A stretch of 64,000 bases of DNA from assembly GCF_030653815.1 (NCBI RefSeq), contig NZ_JAURYQ010000015.1:1-64000 (forward strand). The letters run 5' to 3'. Position numbers and translations under genes: made by a program. Numbering within the stretch: the first letter of the stretch is position 1; each line of letters begins with the position of its first letter. Source of the stretch: Rhodoferax sp. (GTDB lineage: Bacteria; Pseudomonadota; Gammaproteobacteria; Burkholderiales; Burkholderiaceae_C). A model generated the notes under the pieces. That model was not told the DNA's origin. It saw nothing but the letters and a program-made list of their open reading frames with translations, and searched no databases. Shown here in pieces: positions 48,051 through 57,639 of this stretch.

Positions 48051-48127
48051 TGGTCGGTGTGAAAGGATTCGAACCTTCGACCCCTTGCACCCCATGCAAG
48101 TGCGCTACCAGGCTGCGCCACACACCG
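48051..48127 (-). tRNA. tRNA-Pro (GGG anticodon)
   Basis: On the minus strand a 77-base cloverleaf can be folded: acceptor CGGTGTG/CACACCG, D arm GCGC-AGCCTGGTA-GCGC, anticodon stem CTTGC/GCAAG around loop ATGGGGT (anticodon GGG, reading CCC and CCU), T arm GAAGG-TTCGAAT-CCTTT, and an encoded CCA end preceded by A. A strong terminator follows. Confidence 0.95.
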
Positions 48128-48161
48128 AAGCCTCAAATTATAACCCCAGAGCGAACCGGTT

Positions 48162-48602
48162 TCAGATGGCGGGCGACAGCAAAGCGCGTATTTCGTGAAG
48201 CTCGTGGCGCACCTGGCGCCAAGGATCGTTCGACGGCTCAGAGGTGGGCAAGGTGTCTGGGTCAGAAAAGCTGGCCGGCTGAGGGTCGGGCATCTCCAAA
48301 CCCTCGTCCATTTCAGGGATGTTGTCAGACAAATGACGTTTGTCATGCCCCATTTCCTGCATTTTGTTGCGTGCACCACTGATGGTGAAGCCCTGGTCGT
48401 AGAGCAATTCTCGAATGCGCCGGATCATCAGCACTTCGTGGTGCTGGTAGTAGCGCCGGTTGCCGCGGCGTTTCATGGGCCGCAGCTGGGTAAATTCCTG
48501 CTCCCAGTAACGCAGCACATGCGGCTTGACACCGCACAGCTCGCCCACTTCACCGATGGTGAAGTAGCGTTTGGCTGGAATATGGGGGAGCGAATTCTCC
48601 AT
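48162..48602 (-). CDS. MerR-family transcriptional regulator
   Basis: A protein of about 146 residues with an N-terminal MerR winged helix (KRYFTIGEVGELCGVKPHVLRYWEQEF, then RRGNRRYYQHHEVLMIRRIRELL) and an acidic C-terminal tail without metal-binding cysteines. This short MerR next to ihfA is common in betaproteobacteria; its targets are unknown. ATG 48602 is chosen; another start four codons upstream is possible. Confidence 0.88.
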   Translation of the reverse strand: MENSLPHIPAKRYFTIGEVGELCGVKPHVLRYWEQEFTQLRPMKRRGNRRYYQHHEVLMIRRIRELLYDQGFTISGARNKMQEMGHDKRHLSDNIPEMDEGLEMPDPQPASFSDPDTLPTSEPSNDPWRQVRHELHEIRALLSPAI

Positions 48603-48694
48603 GCGAATCAACAATCTAAGCTGCGAACGTGCGAGCGTACTCTAACTGAGCCCTCGCTGTAAAGACAGCTTACCCGCATATGACTTGCGAACGA

Positions 48695-49033
48695 TCAAAC
48701 TTGCACTTGATTTGCCGTCGCACCGGCCTGAATTTGTTCCTTGAGTTTTTGACTGGCATGAAAAGTGACCACTCGGCGTGCGGCAATGGGGATGGCTTCG
48801 CCGGTTCGCGGGTTGCGCCCGGGGCGCGGTGACTTCGTGCGGATCTGGAAGTTGCCAAAGCCGGTGATCTTGACGTCGTCACCATCGACCAGGCTGTTGG
48901 AGACCAAGTCAAAAAAAGCATCGACCATGTCCTTGGCCTCGCGCTTGTTCAGACCAATCTGTTCAAACAGCAGCTCGGCGAGTTGCGCCTTGGTGAGCGC
49001 CGGGGTTTCCAATGTTTCAACGGTAATGTCCAT
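48695..49033 (-). CDS. ihfA: Integration host factor subunit alpha
   Basis: A 112-residue DNA-bending protein of the HU/IHF family, working as a heterodimer with IhfB. The core reads [27 protein letters not shown], then [25 protein letters not shown] with the minor-groove Pro loop. The extended N-terminus and tail are usual for betaproteobacteria. It lies 38 bases downstream of pheT, the conserved position. Confidence 0.95.
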   Translation of the reverse strand: MDITVETLETPALTKAQLAELLFEQIGLNKREAKDMVDAFFDLVSNSLVDGDDVKITGFGNFQIRTKSPRPGRNPRTGEAIPIAARRVVTFHASQKLKEQIQAGATANQVQV

Positions 49034-49071
49034 CGATGACTCGCTCTGTGGCTATAGGGGTGATGACCGGC

Positions 49072-51504
49072 TTACACACGCTGACGCGCGGCAACTTTTT
49101 CGCTCAGGGTGGCCACCACGGCGGCCACGGCTTCTTCGATTTGCTGTTCGGACAGCGTAGCATCGGGTGCGTTGAGCGTCAAACGGATGGCCATGCTTTT
49201 TTCGGGGGCGACGTTGTGCACATCAGACGCCTGGGGCTTGGGCCGGTAGATGTCGAACAGCACCGCATCACGCAGGAGGCCGCCGCAGGGCGCGGCCCAG
49301 ATGGCTTGCATCAGGGCGTTGTGGCTGACCGACTCGGCCACCAGCACCGCAATGTCACGCTCAACCGCCTGGAAGCGCGGCACCGCTTCAAAGCGTGGCA
49401 CGGGGCGACCCAACGCGGCGTCAAGGTCGACTTCGAACATGACCGGCGCCTGCACCAAGTCAAGGGACTGGCGCCACTTGGGGTGCAGTTCGCCGACAAA
49501 GCCGACCTCGCTGCCCGCACACAGCACACGCGCGCAGCGACCCGGGTGCATGGCTGGGTGCTCGGCCGGCTCAAAACTCAGGCGGACGGGCGCGAACAGG
49601 GCTTCAAGGTCACCTTTCACGTCATAGAAGTCCACCGGGCGTTCCTTGCAACCCCACTCGGGCGCGTCGACCGGGCCCATGGCCACACCGGCAACACGCA
49701 TGGGTTGGTCGAAGCCCTGCACCGTGGTGTCAGAACTGGGCACCGAGGCATCACGCAGAAACACGCGACCCAACTCGAACACGCGCACACGTTGCGCTTT
49801 GCGGTCCTGGTTGAATTTCAGCACCTGCAGCAGCGAGCCCAGCAGGCTGGAGCGCATCACATTCATCTGACTGGCGATGGGGTTGAGCAGTTTGATGGGC
49901 TTGGGATTGCCCGCCAGTTCGTGCTCCCAGCGCTCGTCGACAAAACTGAAGTTGATGGTTTCCTGGTAGCCCAGGGCAGCCAGTGTGCGCCGCACGGCAA
50001 ACGGGCTGCGTTCGTTCTCGGGACGAAGCTTGGCTGTGATGGGGGCTTGCGGCGGCGTCTGAGGCAAGTTGTGGAAGCCGATCATGCGGGCGACTTCCTC
50101 GATCAGGTCTTCCTCGATTCGCAGGTCGAAGCGGTAGGAAGGCGCAGTGACTTCAATGACACCATCGCCCTCGGTCACGGGCAGACCCAGGCCGGTGAGC
50201 GCCTTGACGCACTGAGCTTGCGTTAACGGCATGCCCAGCACGCGCGCGGCACGCGCCACGCGCAGGACCACCTTGGCGGGCTGGGGCATGGCGACCTGCT
50301 GGTCGTCGATGGGACCGCACACGGTGCTGGGCGTGCCGCAGATGTCGAGCACCAACTGGGTGATGCGTTCGATGTGTTCGACGGTGAGTTCGGGGTCGAC
50401 ACCGCGCTCGAAGCGGTGCCCGGCATCGGTGGAGAAGTTGAAGCGGCGTGAGCGTCCGGCGATGGCCTTGGGCCACCAGAAAGCGGCTTCGACATAGATG
50501 TTGGCGGTATCGTCCGACACGGCAGTGGCGTCACCGCCCATGATGCCGGCCAGCGATTCGACCTGTTGAGCGTCGGCGATCACACCCACCTGGGCGTCGA
50601 CCGTGACGGTATTGCCGTTGAGCAGTTTGAGCGACTCGCCCGCCCTGCCCCAGCGCACGTCGAGGCCGCCGTGGATTTTGTCGAGGTCAAAAATGTGTGA
50701 CGGCCGGCCGAGTTCGAACATCACGTAGTTGGAGATATCGACCAGCGCGGTCACGCTGCGCTGGCCGCAGCGCGCCAGGCGGTCGACCATCCAGGCGGGG
50801 GTGGCTGCCTTGGGGTTGACGCCGCGAATGATGCGGCCGGAAAAACGGCCGCACAGATCAAGCGCGCCGACCTTGACCGGCAGGACTTCATTGACAGCGC
50901 AGATGGCTTTTGGAAAAGCCGGTGTTTTGAGGGGCGCGCCGGTGAGCGCCGACACCTCGCGCGCGATGCCATAGACACTCAGGCAATGCGCCAGGTTGGG
51001 CGTGAGTTTGAGCGTGAACAGGGTGTCATCAAGCAGCAGATGATCACGAATGCTTTGCCCCACGGCTGCGTCAGCCGCGAGTTCGAGCAGGCCGCCATGG
51101 TCTTCGGAGAGCTTGAGTTCGCGCGCCGAGCACAACATGCCAAAGCTCTCGACGCCACGCAGCTTGCCGACCTTGATGAGGAAGGGCTGTCCGTCTTCAC
51201 CCGGGGGCAATTCGGCCCCCACCATGGCGCAGGGCACCTTGATGCCGACGCGCGCGTTGGGCGCACCACAAACGATGGTGAGCAGCTCGGGCTGGCCGAC
51301 GTCGACCTGGCAAACGCGCAGGCGGTCGGCATTGGGGTGCTGTGCCGCTTCCTTGATTTCACCGACCACGATGTGGCTGAATGGTGGCGCCACGGATTTA
51401 AGTTCTTCCACCTCGAGACCGGCCATGGTCAGGGTTTCAGCGAGCTCGGTGGTGCTTAAAGCGGGGTTGCAAAATTCACGCAACCAGGATTCAGGAAATT
51501 GCAT
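49072..51504 (-). CDS. pheT: Phenylalanine--tRNA ligase beta subunit
   Basis: An 810-residue subunit of the alpha2-beta2 synthetase. The N-terminal tRNA-binding domain (IVVGEIKEAAQHPNADRLRVCQVD) is followed by B3/4 and B5 domains with GIMGGDATAVSDDT, the catalytic-like core, and a C-terminal anticodon-binding FDX-ACB domain (VPRFEAVPRFQAVERDIAVLV). It includes the editing site that removes Tyr-tRNA(Phe). It follows pheS by 42 bases. Confidence 0.96.
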   Translation of the reverse strand: MQFPESWLREFCNPALSTTELAETLTMAGLEVEELKSVAPPFSHIVVGEIKEAAQHPNADRLRVCQVDVGQPELLTIVCGAPNARVGIKVPCAMVGAELPPGEDGQPFLIKVGKLRGVESFGMLCSARELKLSEDHGGLLELAADAAVGQSIRDHLLLDDTLFTLKLTPNLAHCLSVYGIAREVSALTGAPLKTPAFPKAICAVNEVLPVKVGALDLCGRFSGRIIRGVNPKAATPAWMVDRLARCGQRSVTALVDISNYVMFELGRPSHIFDLDKIHGGLDVRWGRAGESLKLLNGNTVTVDAQVGVIADAQQVESLAGIMGGDATAVSDDTANIYVEAAFWWPKAIAGRSRRFNFSTDAGHRFERGVDPELTVEHIERITQLVLDICGTPSTVCGPIDDQQVAMPQPAKVVLRVARAARVLGMPLTQAQCVKALTGLGLPVTEGDGVIEVTAPSYRFDLRIEEDLIEEVARMIGFHNLPQTPPQAPITAKLRPENERSPFAVRRTLAALGYQETINFSFVDERWEHELAGNPKPIKLLNPIASQMNVMRSSLLGSLLQVLKFNQDRKAQRVRVFELGRVFLRDASVPSSDTTVQGFDQPMRVAGVAMGPVDAPEWGCKERPVDFYDVKGDLEALFAPVRLSFEPAEHPAMHPGRCARVLCAGSEVGFVGELHPKWRQSLDLVQAPVMFEVDLDAALGRPVPRFEAVPRFQAVERDIAVLVAESVSHNALMQAIWAAPCGGLLRDAVLFDIYRPKPQASDVHNVAPEKSMAIRLTLNAPDATLSEQQIEEAVAAVVATLSEKVAARQRV

Positions 51505-51546
51505 AGTTTTTATCGATTAATTCTTGGGAGACAAGGCCGGCGCAGT

Positions 51547-52620
51547 TCAACGGAACTGCGACAAAAAGCGGATGTCGCCATCAAAAAACAGGCGCAAATC
51601 ATTGACGCCGTAGCGCAGCATGGTAAGCCGGTCCGGGCCCATGCCGAAGGCAAAACCGATGTAGCGCTCGGGGTCCAGGCCCATGTTGCGGATCACGTTG
51701 GGGTGCACCTGACCGGAGCCAGCCACTTCGAGCCAGCGACCGGCCAGCGGGCCACTGGGAAACTGGATGTCGATCTCGGCGCTGGGCTCGGTGAACGGGA
51801 AAAAGCTGGGCCGAAAGCGCAGCACCAAGTCGGGGTTTTCAAAGAAGGTGCGGCAGAAGTCGGTAAAAACGTACTTCAGGTCCTTGAAGCTGATGGCCTC
51901 GCCCACCCACAGGCCCTCGCACTGGTGAAACATGGGCGAATGGGTGGCGTCGCTGTCGACGCGGTAGGTGCGCCCTGGCGCAATCACACGAATCTCGGGC
52001 ATGTCGCCGCTGTAGAGCGTGCCGTCCACCGCGCTGCCATGGGCCAGGCGGTGTTGCTTGACATGCTGCACCGCGTGCCGGATTTGCATCGGGCTGGTGT
52101 GGGTGCGCAATAAATTGGGGGCTGTCTCGCTGCCGCCTTCAACATAGAAGGTGTCGTGCATGGAGCGTGCGGGGTGGTCTTCGGGGGTGTTGAGCGCGGT
52201 GAAGTTAAACCAGTCGGACTCGATCTCGGGGCCTTGGGCCACTTCAAAACCCATGGAGCCAAAGATGGCTTCGATGCGTTCCAGGGTGAGCGACACCGGG
52301 TGCAGGCCACCGGTACCGCGCTGGCGGCCGGGCAGGCTCACGTCAAGGGCTTCGGCCTGCAGTTGAGCCTGCAGTTCACGGTCTGCCAGCGCCTGGCGGC
52401 GGGCGTTGAGCGCGGCCTCAATGCCCTGCTTGGCCTGGTTGATGGCGGCGCCCTGCAATTTCTTTTCTTCGACCGGCAAGGCGGCCAGGCCCTTCATCAG
52501 CTCGGTGATACGGCCGGCCTTGCCCAGGTACAGGGCCTTGCTGTTTTCAAGTTCAGCAGGTGTAAGGGCCAGCTCGAAGGCGGCGCGGGCTTGTTCAACA
52601 ACAGCGGTCAAGTCGTTCAT
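51547..52620 (-). CDS. pheS: Phenylalanine--tRNA ligase alpha subunit
   Basis: A 357-residue catalytic class II subunit. An N-terminal coiled coil (to about residue 85) precedes the core with [37 protein letters not shown] (motif 2 region), [31 protein letters not shown] and the C-terminal [18 protein letters not shown] (motif 3). A terminator-like hairpin stands 28 bases before its ATG, so attenuation of pheST is likely. Confidence 0.96.
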   Translation of the reverse strand: MNDLTAVVEQARAAFELALTPAELENSKALYLGKAGRITELMKGLAALPVEEKKLQGAAINQAKQGIEAALNARRQALADRELQAQLQAEALDVSLPGRQRGTGGLHPVSLTLERIEAIFGSMGFEVAQGPEIESDWFNFTALNTPEDHPARSMHDTFYVEGGSETAPNLLRTHTSPMQIRHAVQHVKQHRLAHGSAVDGTLYSGDMPEIRVIAPGRTYRVDSDATHSPMFHQCEGLWVGEAISFKDLKYVFTDFCRTFFENPDLVLRFRPSFFPFTEPSAEIDIQFPSGPLAGRWLEVAGSGQVHPNVIRNMGLDPERYIGFAFGMGPDRLTMLRYGVNDLRLFFDGDIRFLSQFR

Positions 52621-52648
52621 AGATACTCAGGAAAACTCTGATCCAAGG

Positions 52649-52681
52649 AAAAAGGGCTAGCGCCTTTTCAAGCTCTAGCCC
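52649..52681 (-). terminator. Terminator/attenuator hairpin between rplT and pheS
   Basis: On the minus strand GGGCTAG (52681-52675) pairs with CTAGCCC (52660-52654), followed by five T (52653-52649). Only 28 bases remain before the pheS ATG, too few for a separate promoter, so transcription must read through or be regulated here. Confidence 0.75.
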
Positions 52682-52692
52682 TCATCATCTTA

Positions 52693-52738
52693 TTGCAAGT
52701 GGCTATAAATTAAATAGCAACGATTACAAATCTTGCAA
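52693..52738 (-). promoter_or_regulatory. Nested stem-loop upstream of the pheS attenuator
   Basis: Outer arms TTGCAAG (52693-52699) and CTTGCAA (52732-52738) enclose the near-palindrome GCTATAAATTAAATAGC (52702-52718). It lies right after the rplT stop and just before the attenuator hairpin, and may influence it. A dispersed palindromic repeat is the other reading. Confidence 0.5.
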
Positions 52739-52739
52739 A

Positions 52740-53099
52740 TCAAGCAGCCAGTTTGGCCTTGACTTGTTCCACGATACCAGCAAATGCGGCCATGTCATGG
52801 ATCGCAATATCAGACAGAACCTTGCGGTCAATCTCGATACAGGCTTTCTTCAGACCGTTGGCGAACTGGCTGTAGGTCATGCCACACTGACGAGCAGCGG
52901 CATTGATACGGGCAATCCACAACTGACGGAAGACACGTTTTTTGGTACGGCGGTCACGGTAGGCATATTGCCCAGCCTTCATCACCGCTTCTTTGGCGAC
53001 GCGGAAGACATTACCACGACGACCGCGGAAACCTTTTGCAAGGGCGAGAACTTTTTTGTGGCGGGCGCGAGCCGTTACACCACGTTTGACGCGAGGCAT
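52740..53099 (-). CDS. rplT: 50S ribosomal protein L20
   Basis: A 119-residue protein of family-typical length, starting [28 protein letters not shown] and including [23 protein letters not shown]20 is needed for early 50S assembly and in other bacteria represses its own operon by binding the leader RNA. It follows rpmI by 25 bases. Confidence 0.97.
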   Translation of the reverse strand: MPRVKRGVTARARHKKVLALAKGFRGRRGNVFRVAKEAVMKAGQYAYRDRRTKKRVFRQLWIARINAAARQCGMTYSQFANGLKKACIEIDRKVLSDIAIHDMAAFAGIVEQVKAKLAA

Positions 53100-53124
53100 G
53101 TGAGTACTCCTTGTTCGTCGTTAA

Positions 53125-53328
53125 TTAAATACCACGGCCTGGAAGCATCTGTGCCATGTGACCCATATTGGTCTCATGAACAGCAGTTGAACCACGCAGA
53201 TGGCGTTTATTTTTAGTGGTCTTCTTGGTCAGAATGTGACGTTTGAAGGCTTGGCCGCGTTTAACGGTACCACCTGGACGGACGCGGAAGCGTTTCTTCG
53301 CCGCGCTCTTGGTCTTCATTTTGGGCAT
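53125..53328 (-). CDS. rpmI: 50S ribosomal protein L35
   Basis: A 67-residue basic protein starting [33 protein letters not shown], typical of L35. ATG 53328 follows AGGAG. The long 191-base gap between it and infC is packed with hairpins. Confidence 0.96.
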   Translation of the reverse strand: MPKMKTKSAAKKRFRVRPGGTVKRGQAFKRHILTKKTTKNKRHLRGSTAVHETNMGHMAQMLPGRGI

Positions 53329-53362
53329 TTACTGCTCCTATTACATTGTGCTCGTGAGGCGT

Positions 53363-53511
53363 CTGCAATCAATTTGCAGCCTTGATGGCCCCGAGCCACT
53401 TTTAGTGGCGAGTTAAAAACCCTCCACTTTTAGTGGTGGACGTTAACCCACCACTTACAGTGGCAGGCGTGAACCTGCCACTTTCGTGGCAAACACCTTG
53501 CGGCGTTTGCC
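53363..53511 (-). promoter_or_regulatory. Array of consecutive hairpins in the infC-rpmI gap
   Basis: Six stem-loops follow each other: CTGCAA/TTGCAG (53363-53379), TGGC/GCCA (53386-53398), AGTGG/CCACT (53404-53428), AGTGGTGG/CCACCACT (53432-53455), AGTGGCAGG/CCTGCCACT (53459-53482) and GGCAAAC/GTTTGCC (53488-53511). The CCACT/AGTGG arms recur every 27-28 bases and can also pair in a second register as CCACT-TTT-AGTGG. A role in L20/L35 control or transcript processing is inference. Confidence 0.7.
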
Positions 53512-53519
53512 CCAATTCT

Positions 53520-54113
53520 TTACGTACTGGCGGTGACCTCTGTCACCACCGGCTTGGCCGCAGCCACTTTCTTGCGGCCGGGCGCGATCATCATGATCAT
53601 CTGGCGCCCTTCGAGCTTGGGAAACTGCTCGACCAAAATCGTATCGCCCAACTCGTCGCGAATGCGGTTCAACAAGGCCATGCCGAGTTCCTGGTGGGTG
53701 ATTTCGCGACCGCGAAAACGCAAGGTGATCTTGCATTTGTCGCCTTCAGCAAGAAAGCGCTTGATGTTGCGCATCTTGATGTTGTAGTCGCCATCATCGG
53801 TACCTGGGCGGAACTTGATCTCCTTGATTTCGATCACGGTCTGCTTGGCTTTGGCTTCAGCAGCTTTCTTTTGTTCCTGGTACTTGAACTTGCCGTAATC
53901 CATCAAACGACACACCGGCGGGTTGGCAGTAGCAGCAATCTCAACCAGGTCTACGTCCAACTCGCCCGCCATGCGCAGTGCGTCGTTGATATTGACAACA
54001 CCCAGGGGTTCGTTTTCAACGCCAGAGAGGCGAACCTCTGGCACCATGATTTCCCGATTCAATCGGTGTTTGCGTTCTTCGCGGTGACGGCGATCACGAA
54101 ATTCGGTAGCGAT
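53520..54113 (-). CDS. infC: Translation initiation factor IF-3, ATC start codon
   Basis: A 197-residue initiation factor that prevents premature subunit joining and proofreads the start codon. Conserved parts: [33 protein letters not shown] and [13 protein letters not shown]. The N-terminal [18 protein letters not shown] lies upstream of any usual start codon. A TAA stop two codons before the ATC at 54113 leaves this ATC, seven bases after AAGGA, as the only reasonable start. Non-canonical ATT/ATC starts in infC are known and allow autoregulation, because IF-3 rejects them. Confidence 0.93.
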   Translation of the reverse strand: MATEFRDRRHREERKHRLNREIMVPEVRLSGVENEPLGVVNINDALRMAGELDVDLVEIAATANPPVCRLMDYGKFKYQEQKKAAEAKAKQTVIEIKEIKFRPGTDDGDYNIKMRNIKRFLAEGDKCKITLRFRGREITHQELGMALLNRIRDELGDTILVEQFPKLEGRQMIMMIAPGRKKVAAAKPVVTEVTAST

Positions 54114-54190
54114 GACTTAATCCTTCACAAAAACTGCCACAGGCACCGTGGCTAAAACTGGGCAGCGCAGCCCCCGTGAACAATTCAAAA

Positions 54191-56104
54191 TCAAAGCGAT
54201 GATTTGTGCGTGACGTCGGCCGAGAGCTTTTGAGCAAATTCGGCTACCGACATCACGCCAAGGTCTTGTCCACCTCGGGCGCGCACTGCAACAGCACCGG
54301 AAGCCATCTCTTTGTCGCCAATGACGATCAGATACGGCACCTTCTGCATTGAATGCTCCCGTATTTTATACGTGATTTTTTCATTGCGAAGATCTGCCTC
54401 GACCCTAAAGCCTTGATTCTGCAGCGTTTTGACGACATCACGGGCATATTCGGCCTGTGCGTCGGTGATATTGAGCACCTTGACCTGCACCGGCGCGAGC
54501 CAGGTTGGCAGCGCACCAGCGGTTTCCTCGATCAAAATACCGATGAAACGCTCCAGGCTGCCGACGATGGCGCGGTGCAGCATCACCGGGCGGTGCCGGG
54601 CGCTGTCTTCACCCACGTAATCGGCGTCAAGCCGCTCAGGCATCGAGAAGTCGACCTGGATGGTGCCGCACTGCCAGTGCCGGCCAATGGCGTCTTTCAG
54701 GGTGTATTCGACCTTGGGGCCGTAAAAAGCGCCTTCACCGGGCGAGAGCTCAAACTCACACCCCGAAGCGCGCAAGCTCTCGATGAGCGCGTGCTCAGCC
54801 TTGTCCCAGATGTCGTCCGAGCCAATGCGCTGCTCGGGCCGGGTGGCGATCTTGTAGATGATGTTCTTGAACCCGAAGTCGGCATAGACCTTTTGCAGCA
54901 GCGTGGTGTAGGCCACGCATTCGGCCAAAATTTGGTCTTCGGTGCAAAAGATATGGCCGTCGTCCTGGGTAAAGCCGCGCACCCGCATGATGCCGTGCAG
55001 TCCGCCGGTGGCTTCATTGCGGTGGCACTGGCCGAATTCGCCGTAGCGCAGCGGCAAGTCACGGTAACTTTTCAGGCCCTGCTTGAAGATCAGGATGTGA
55101 CCCGGGCAGTTCATGGGCTTCAGGGCGAAGTCGCGTTTTTCGGACTCGGTGGTGAACATGTTGTCACGGTACTTGTCCCAGTGACCGGTTTTTTCCCACA
55201 GGCCTTTGTCGAGCAGTTGCGGGCCCTTGACTTCCTGGTAGCCGTTGTCGCGGTAGACCTGGCGCATGTACTGCTCCACCGCCTGCCAGATGGCCCAGCC
55301 CTTGGGGTGCCAAAATACCAGGCCCGGGGCATGGTCATCAATGTGGAACAGGTCAAGTTCGCGGCCCAATTTGCGGTGGTCGCGTTTTTCGGCCTCTTCA
55401 AGCATGGTGAGGTGCTGCTGCAAATCTTCCTTGGTAGCCCAGGCCGTGCCGTAAATGCGCTGCAGCATTTCATTCTTGTGGTCACCGCGCCAGTAGGCGC
55501 CCGCGACTTTCATGAGCTTGAAGTGTTTGAGCTTGCCAGTGCTGGGCACGTGCGGGCCGCGGCACAGGTCTTCAAAGGCGCCTTCACGGTACAGGCTGAC
55601 GTCTTCACCGGCCGGAATGCTGGCGATGATTTCGGCCTTGTAGTGCTCGCCCAGGCCCTTGAAATAGGCCACCGCCTCGTCACGTGGCAACACGCGGCGC
55701 ACTATGGGTTCGTCCTTGGCGGCCAGCGCGGTCATGCGTTTTTCGATGACGGCCAGGTCGTCCAGGGTGAACGGACGCTCGAACGAGAAGTCGTAGAAAA
55801 AGCCGTTTTCAATGACCGGGCCAATGGTGACCTGCGCTGCGGGAAAAAGCTCTTTCACGGCGTAGGCCAACAAGTGCGCCGTGGAGTGACGAATCACTTC
55901 CAGTCCGTCTGCGTCCTTGGCGGTGATGATGGCCAGGCTGCTGTCCTTGTTGATCACAAAGCTGGTGTCGACCACCTGCCCGTTCACCTTGCCGGCCAAC
56001 GCCGCCTTGGCCAGCCCGGCGCCGATGGACGCGGCCACCTCGGCCACGGTGACCGCGGCGTCGTAGTTGCGTTGAGAACCATCGGGAAGCGTGATTTGGA
56101 CCAT
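54191..56104 (-). CDS. thrS: Threonine--tRNA ligase
   Basis: A 637-residue class II synthetase. An N-terminal TGS domain ([14 protein letters not shown]...) precedes the editing domain with [11 protein letters not shown] and the catalytic core with [11 protein letters not shown] (zinc Cys), [26 protein letters not shown] and a C-terminal anticodon domain. It heads the thrS-infC-rpmI-rplT-pheST-ihfA run. No clear purine-rich ribosome site precedes the ATG, and a terminator-like hairpin ends 23 bases upstream. Confidence 0.96.
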   Translation of the reverse strand: MVQITLPDGSQRNYDAAVTVAEVAASIGAGLAKAALAGKVNGQVVDTSFVINKDSSLAIITAKDADGLEVIRHSTAHLLAYAVKELFPAAQVTIGPVIENGFFYDFSFERPFTLDDLAVIEKRMTALAAKDEPIVRRVLPRDEAVAYFKGLGEHYKAEIIASIPAGEDVSLYREGAFEDLCRGPHVPSTGKLKHFKLMKVAGAYWRGDHKNEMLQRIYGTAWATKEDLQQHLTMLEEAEKRDHRKLGRELDLFHIDDHAPGLVFWHPKGWAIWQAVEQYMRQVYRDNGYQEVKGPQLLDKGLWEKTGHWDKYRDNMFTTESEKRDFALKPMNCPGHILIFKQGLKSYRDLPLRYGEFGQCHRNEATGGLHGIMRVRGFTQDDGHIFCTEDQILAECVAYTTLLQKVYADFGFKNIIYKIATRPEQRIGSDDIWDKAEHALIESLRASGCEFELSPGEGAFYGPKVEYTLKDAIGRHWQCGTIQVDFSMPERLDADYVGEDSARHRPVMLHRAIVGSLERFIGILIEETAGALPTWLAPVQVKVLNITDAQAEYARDVVKTLQNQGFRVEADLRNEKITYKIREHSMQKVPYLIVIGDKEMASGAVAVRARGGQDLGVMSVAEFAQKLSADVTHKSSL

Positions 56105-56127
56105 GGCGATGAAGGGAAAAGGTAATT

Positions 56128-56152
56128 AAAAAACGCGGAAGGTTCCGCGTTT
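56128..56152 (-). terminator. Terminator-like hairpin directly upstream of thrS
   Basis: Perfect 10-bp arms AAACGCGGAA and TTCCGCGTTT with a two-base loop; on the minus strand the stem runs into six T. It ends 23 bases before the thrS ATG and is separate from the aceA terminator, so it may attenuate thrS or serve as a leader structure bound by ThrRS. Confidence 0.7.
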
Positions 56153-56187
56153 GTGATGAGTGATTTTAAACCGCAGTTGACTCCATG

Positions 56188-56223
56188 AAAAAAGGCTGGC
56201 CGCCCCCGCAGGAAACGCCAGCC
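56188..56223 (-). terminator. aceA: Intrinsic terminator after aceA
   Basis: GGCTGGC and GCCAGCC pair (minus strand 56223-56217 with 56200-56194) and six T follow (56193-56188). It lies 26 bases beyond the aceA stop codon. Confidence 0.85.
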
Positions 56224-56248
56224 TCAGACCTCCTCAGGTCCGGCTTCT

Positions 56249-57568
56249 TCAGTGGAACTGCTCTTCTTCAGTGGAGCCGGTCAGGGCCGTGACGCTGGAC
56301 TTGCCACCCTGGATGACGGTGGTGACCTCGTCAAAGTAACCGGTGCCGACTTCCTGCTGGTGCGACACGAAGGTGTAACCACGGTCGCGGGCCGCAAACT
56401 CTGGTTCTTGCACCTTTTCCACATAAGCGGTCATGCCGCGTGCCATGTAGTCTTGCGCCAAGTCGAACATGTTGTACCACATGGAGTGGATGCCGGCCAG
56501 CGTGATGAACTGGTACTTGTAGCCCATGGCGCCGAGTTCTTTCTGGAACTTGGCAATGGTGGCGTTGTCGAGGTTCTTCTTCCAGTTGAAGGACGGCGAG
56601 CAGTTGTAGGCCAACAGCTTGCCTGGGTGCTTGGCACGCACGGCCTCGGCGAACTTGCGGGCAAATTCGAGGTCGGGCGTACCGGTTTCGCACCACACCA
56701 GGTCGGCGTACTCGGCGTAAGCCACGGCGCGGCTGATGGCCTGGTCCATGCCCTTATTGGTCTTGTAGAAGCCTTCGGCGGTGCGCTCACCGGTGAGGAA
56801 AGGCTTGTCGTTTTCGTCGTAGTCGCTGGTCAGCAGGTCGGCGGCTTCGGCGTCGGTGCGGGCAATTACCAGGGTCGGCACGCCGCAGACGTCGGCAGCC
56901 ATGCGGGCTGCGATGAGCTTCTGGCAGGCTTCGGCGGTCGGCACCAGCACCTTGCCGCCCATGTGGCCGCATTTCTTGACCGAAGCCAACTGGTCTTCAA
57001 AGTGCACGCCAGCAGCGCCGGCCTTGATCATGGCCTTCATCAGTTCGAACGCGTTGAGCACGCCACCAAAACCGGCTTCAGCGTCGGCCACGATGGGCGC
57101 GAAGTTGTCGATGTAGCCCTTGTCACCCGCGTCAATGCCTTTGGAGTGCTGGATCTCGTCGGCGCGGCGGAAGGTGTTGTTGATGCGCTCGACCACGGTC
57201 GGCACCGAGTCCACCGGGTACAGCGACTGGTCGGGGTACATGGAAGCGTAGGAGTTGTTGTCAGCGGCGACTTGCCAGCCCGACAGATAGATGGCCTTGA
57301 CGCCGGCCTTGACCTGCTGCATGGCCTGACCACCGGTGAGCGCACCGAGGCAGTTGACATAAGCTTCGGTGTTGACCATGTTCCACAGCTTTTCAGCACC
57401 ACGGCGCGCCAGGGTGTGCTCGATGGGGAAAGAACCACGCAGACGCACCACGTCGGCAGCGCTGTAACCACGCTTAATGCCTTTCCAGCGCGGGTTGGTC
57501 GCCCAGTCTTTTTCCAGGGCGGCAATTTGTTGTTCGCGGCTTAATTGTTCTGTGAGAGTCTGTGGCAT
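56249..57568 (-). CDS. aceA: Isocitrate lyase
   Basis: A 439-residue glyoxylate-cycle enzyme splitting isocitrate into succinate and glyoxylate, needed for growth on acetate or fatty acids. The catalytic loop [10 protein letters not shown] is intact; [28 protein letters not shown] and the C-terminal [12 protein letters not shown] tail are conserved. Twin palindromes upstream look like operators. A 13-base direct repeat (56244-56256, 56263-56275) spans the stop codon. Confidence 0.96.
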   Translation of the reverse strand: MPQTLTEQLSREQQIAALEKDWATNPRWKGIKRGYSAADVVRLRGSFPIEHTLARRGAEKLWNMVNTEAYVNCLGALTGGQAMQQVKAGVKAIYLSGWQVAADNNSYASMYPDQSLYPVDSVPTVVERINNTFRRADEIQHSKGIDAGDKGYIDNFAPIVADAEAGFGGVLNAFELMKAMIKAGAAGVHFEDQLASVKKCGHMGGKVLVPTAEACQKLIAARMAADVCGVPTLVIARTDAEAADLLTSDYDENDKPFLTGERTAEGFYKTNKGMDQAISRAVAYAEYADLVWCETGTPDLEFARKFAEAVRAKHPGKLLAYNCSPSFNWKKNLDNATIAKFQKELGAMGYKYQFITLAGIHSMWYNMFDLAQDYMARGMTAYVEKVQEPEFAARDRGYTFVSHQQEVGTGYFDEVTTVIQGGKSSVTALTGSTEEEQFH

Positions 57569-57639
57569 GAGGTCACTCCTGAGTTGATGAAAAGAAAGGC
57601 ATCTGTCGCATTACGCTGTTGATGTCATGGTGTTTATTC

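Noticed and set aside
48051..48127. tRNA-Pro as an integration hotspot
   Set aside because: No integrase or direct repeat of the tRNA 3' end is found on either side; a normal terminator and the helicase gene follow.
52682..52739. A Phe-rich leader peptide before pheS
   Set aside because: No short frame with consecutive Phe codons is present.
53396..53489. A CRISPR array, because of the regular 27-base period
   Set aside because: Repeats are about 13 bases, spacers about 14, each unit is self-complementary, and no cas gene is nearby.
54062..54064. TTG 54062 as the infC start
   Set aside because: It removes the conserved [16 protein letters not shown] segment; ATC 54113 has a ribosome site and includes it.
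56127..56152. T-box riboswitch in front of thrS
   Set aside because: The upstream space is too short, there is no T-box core sequence, and T-boxes are not expected in this group.
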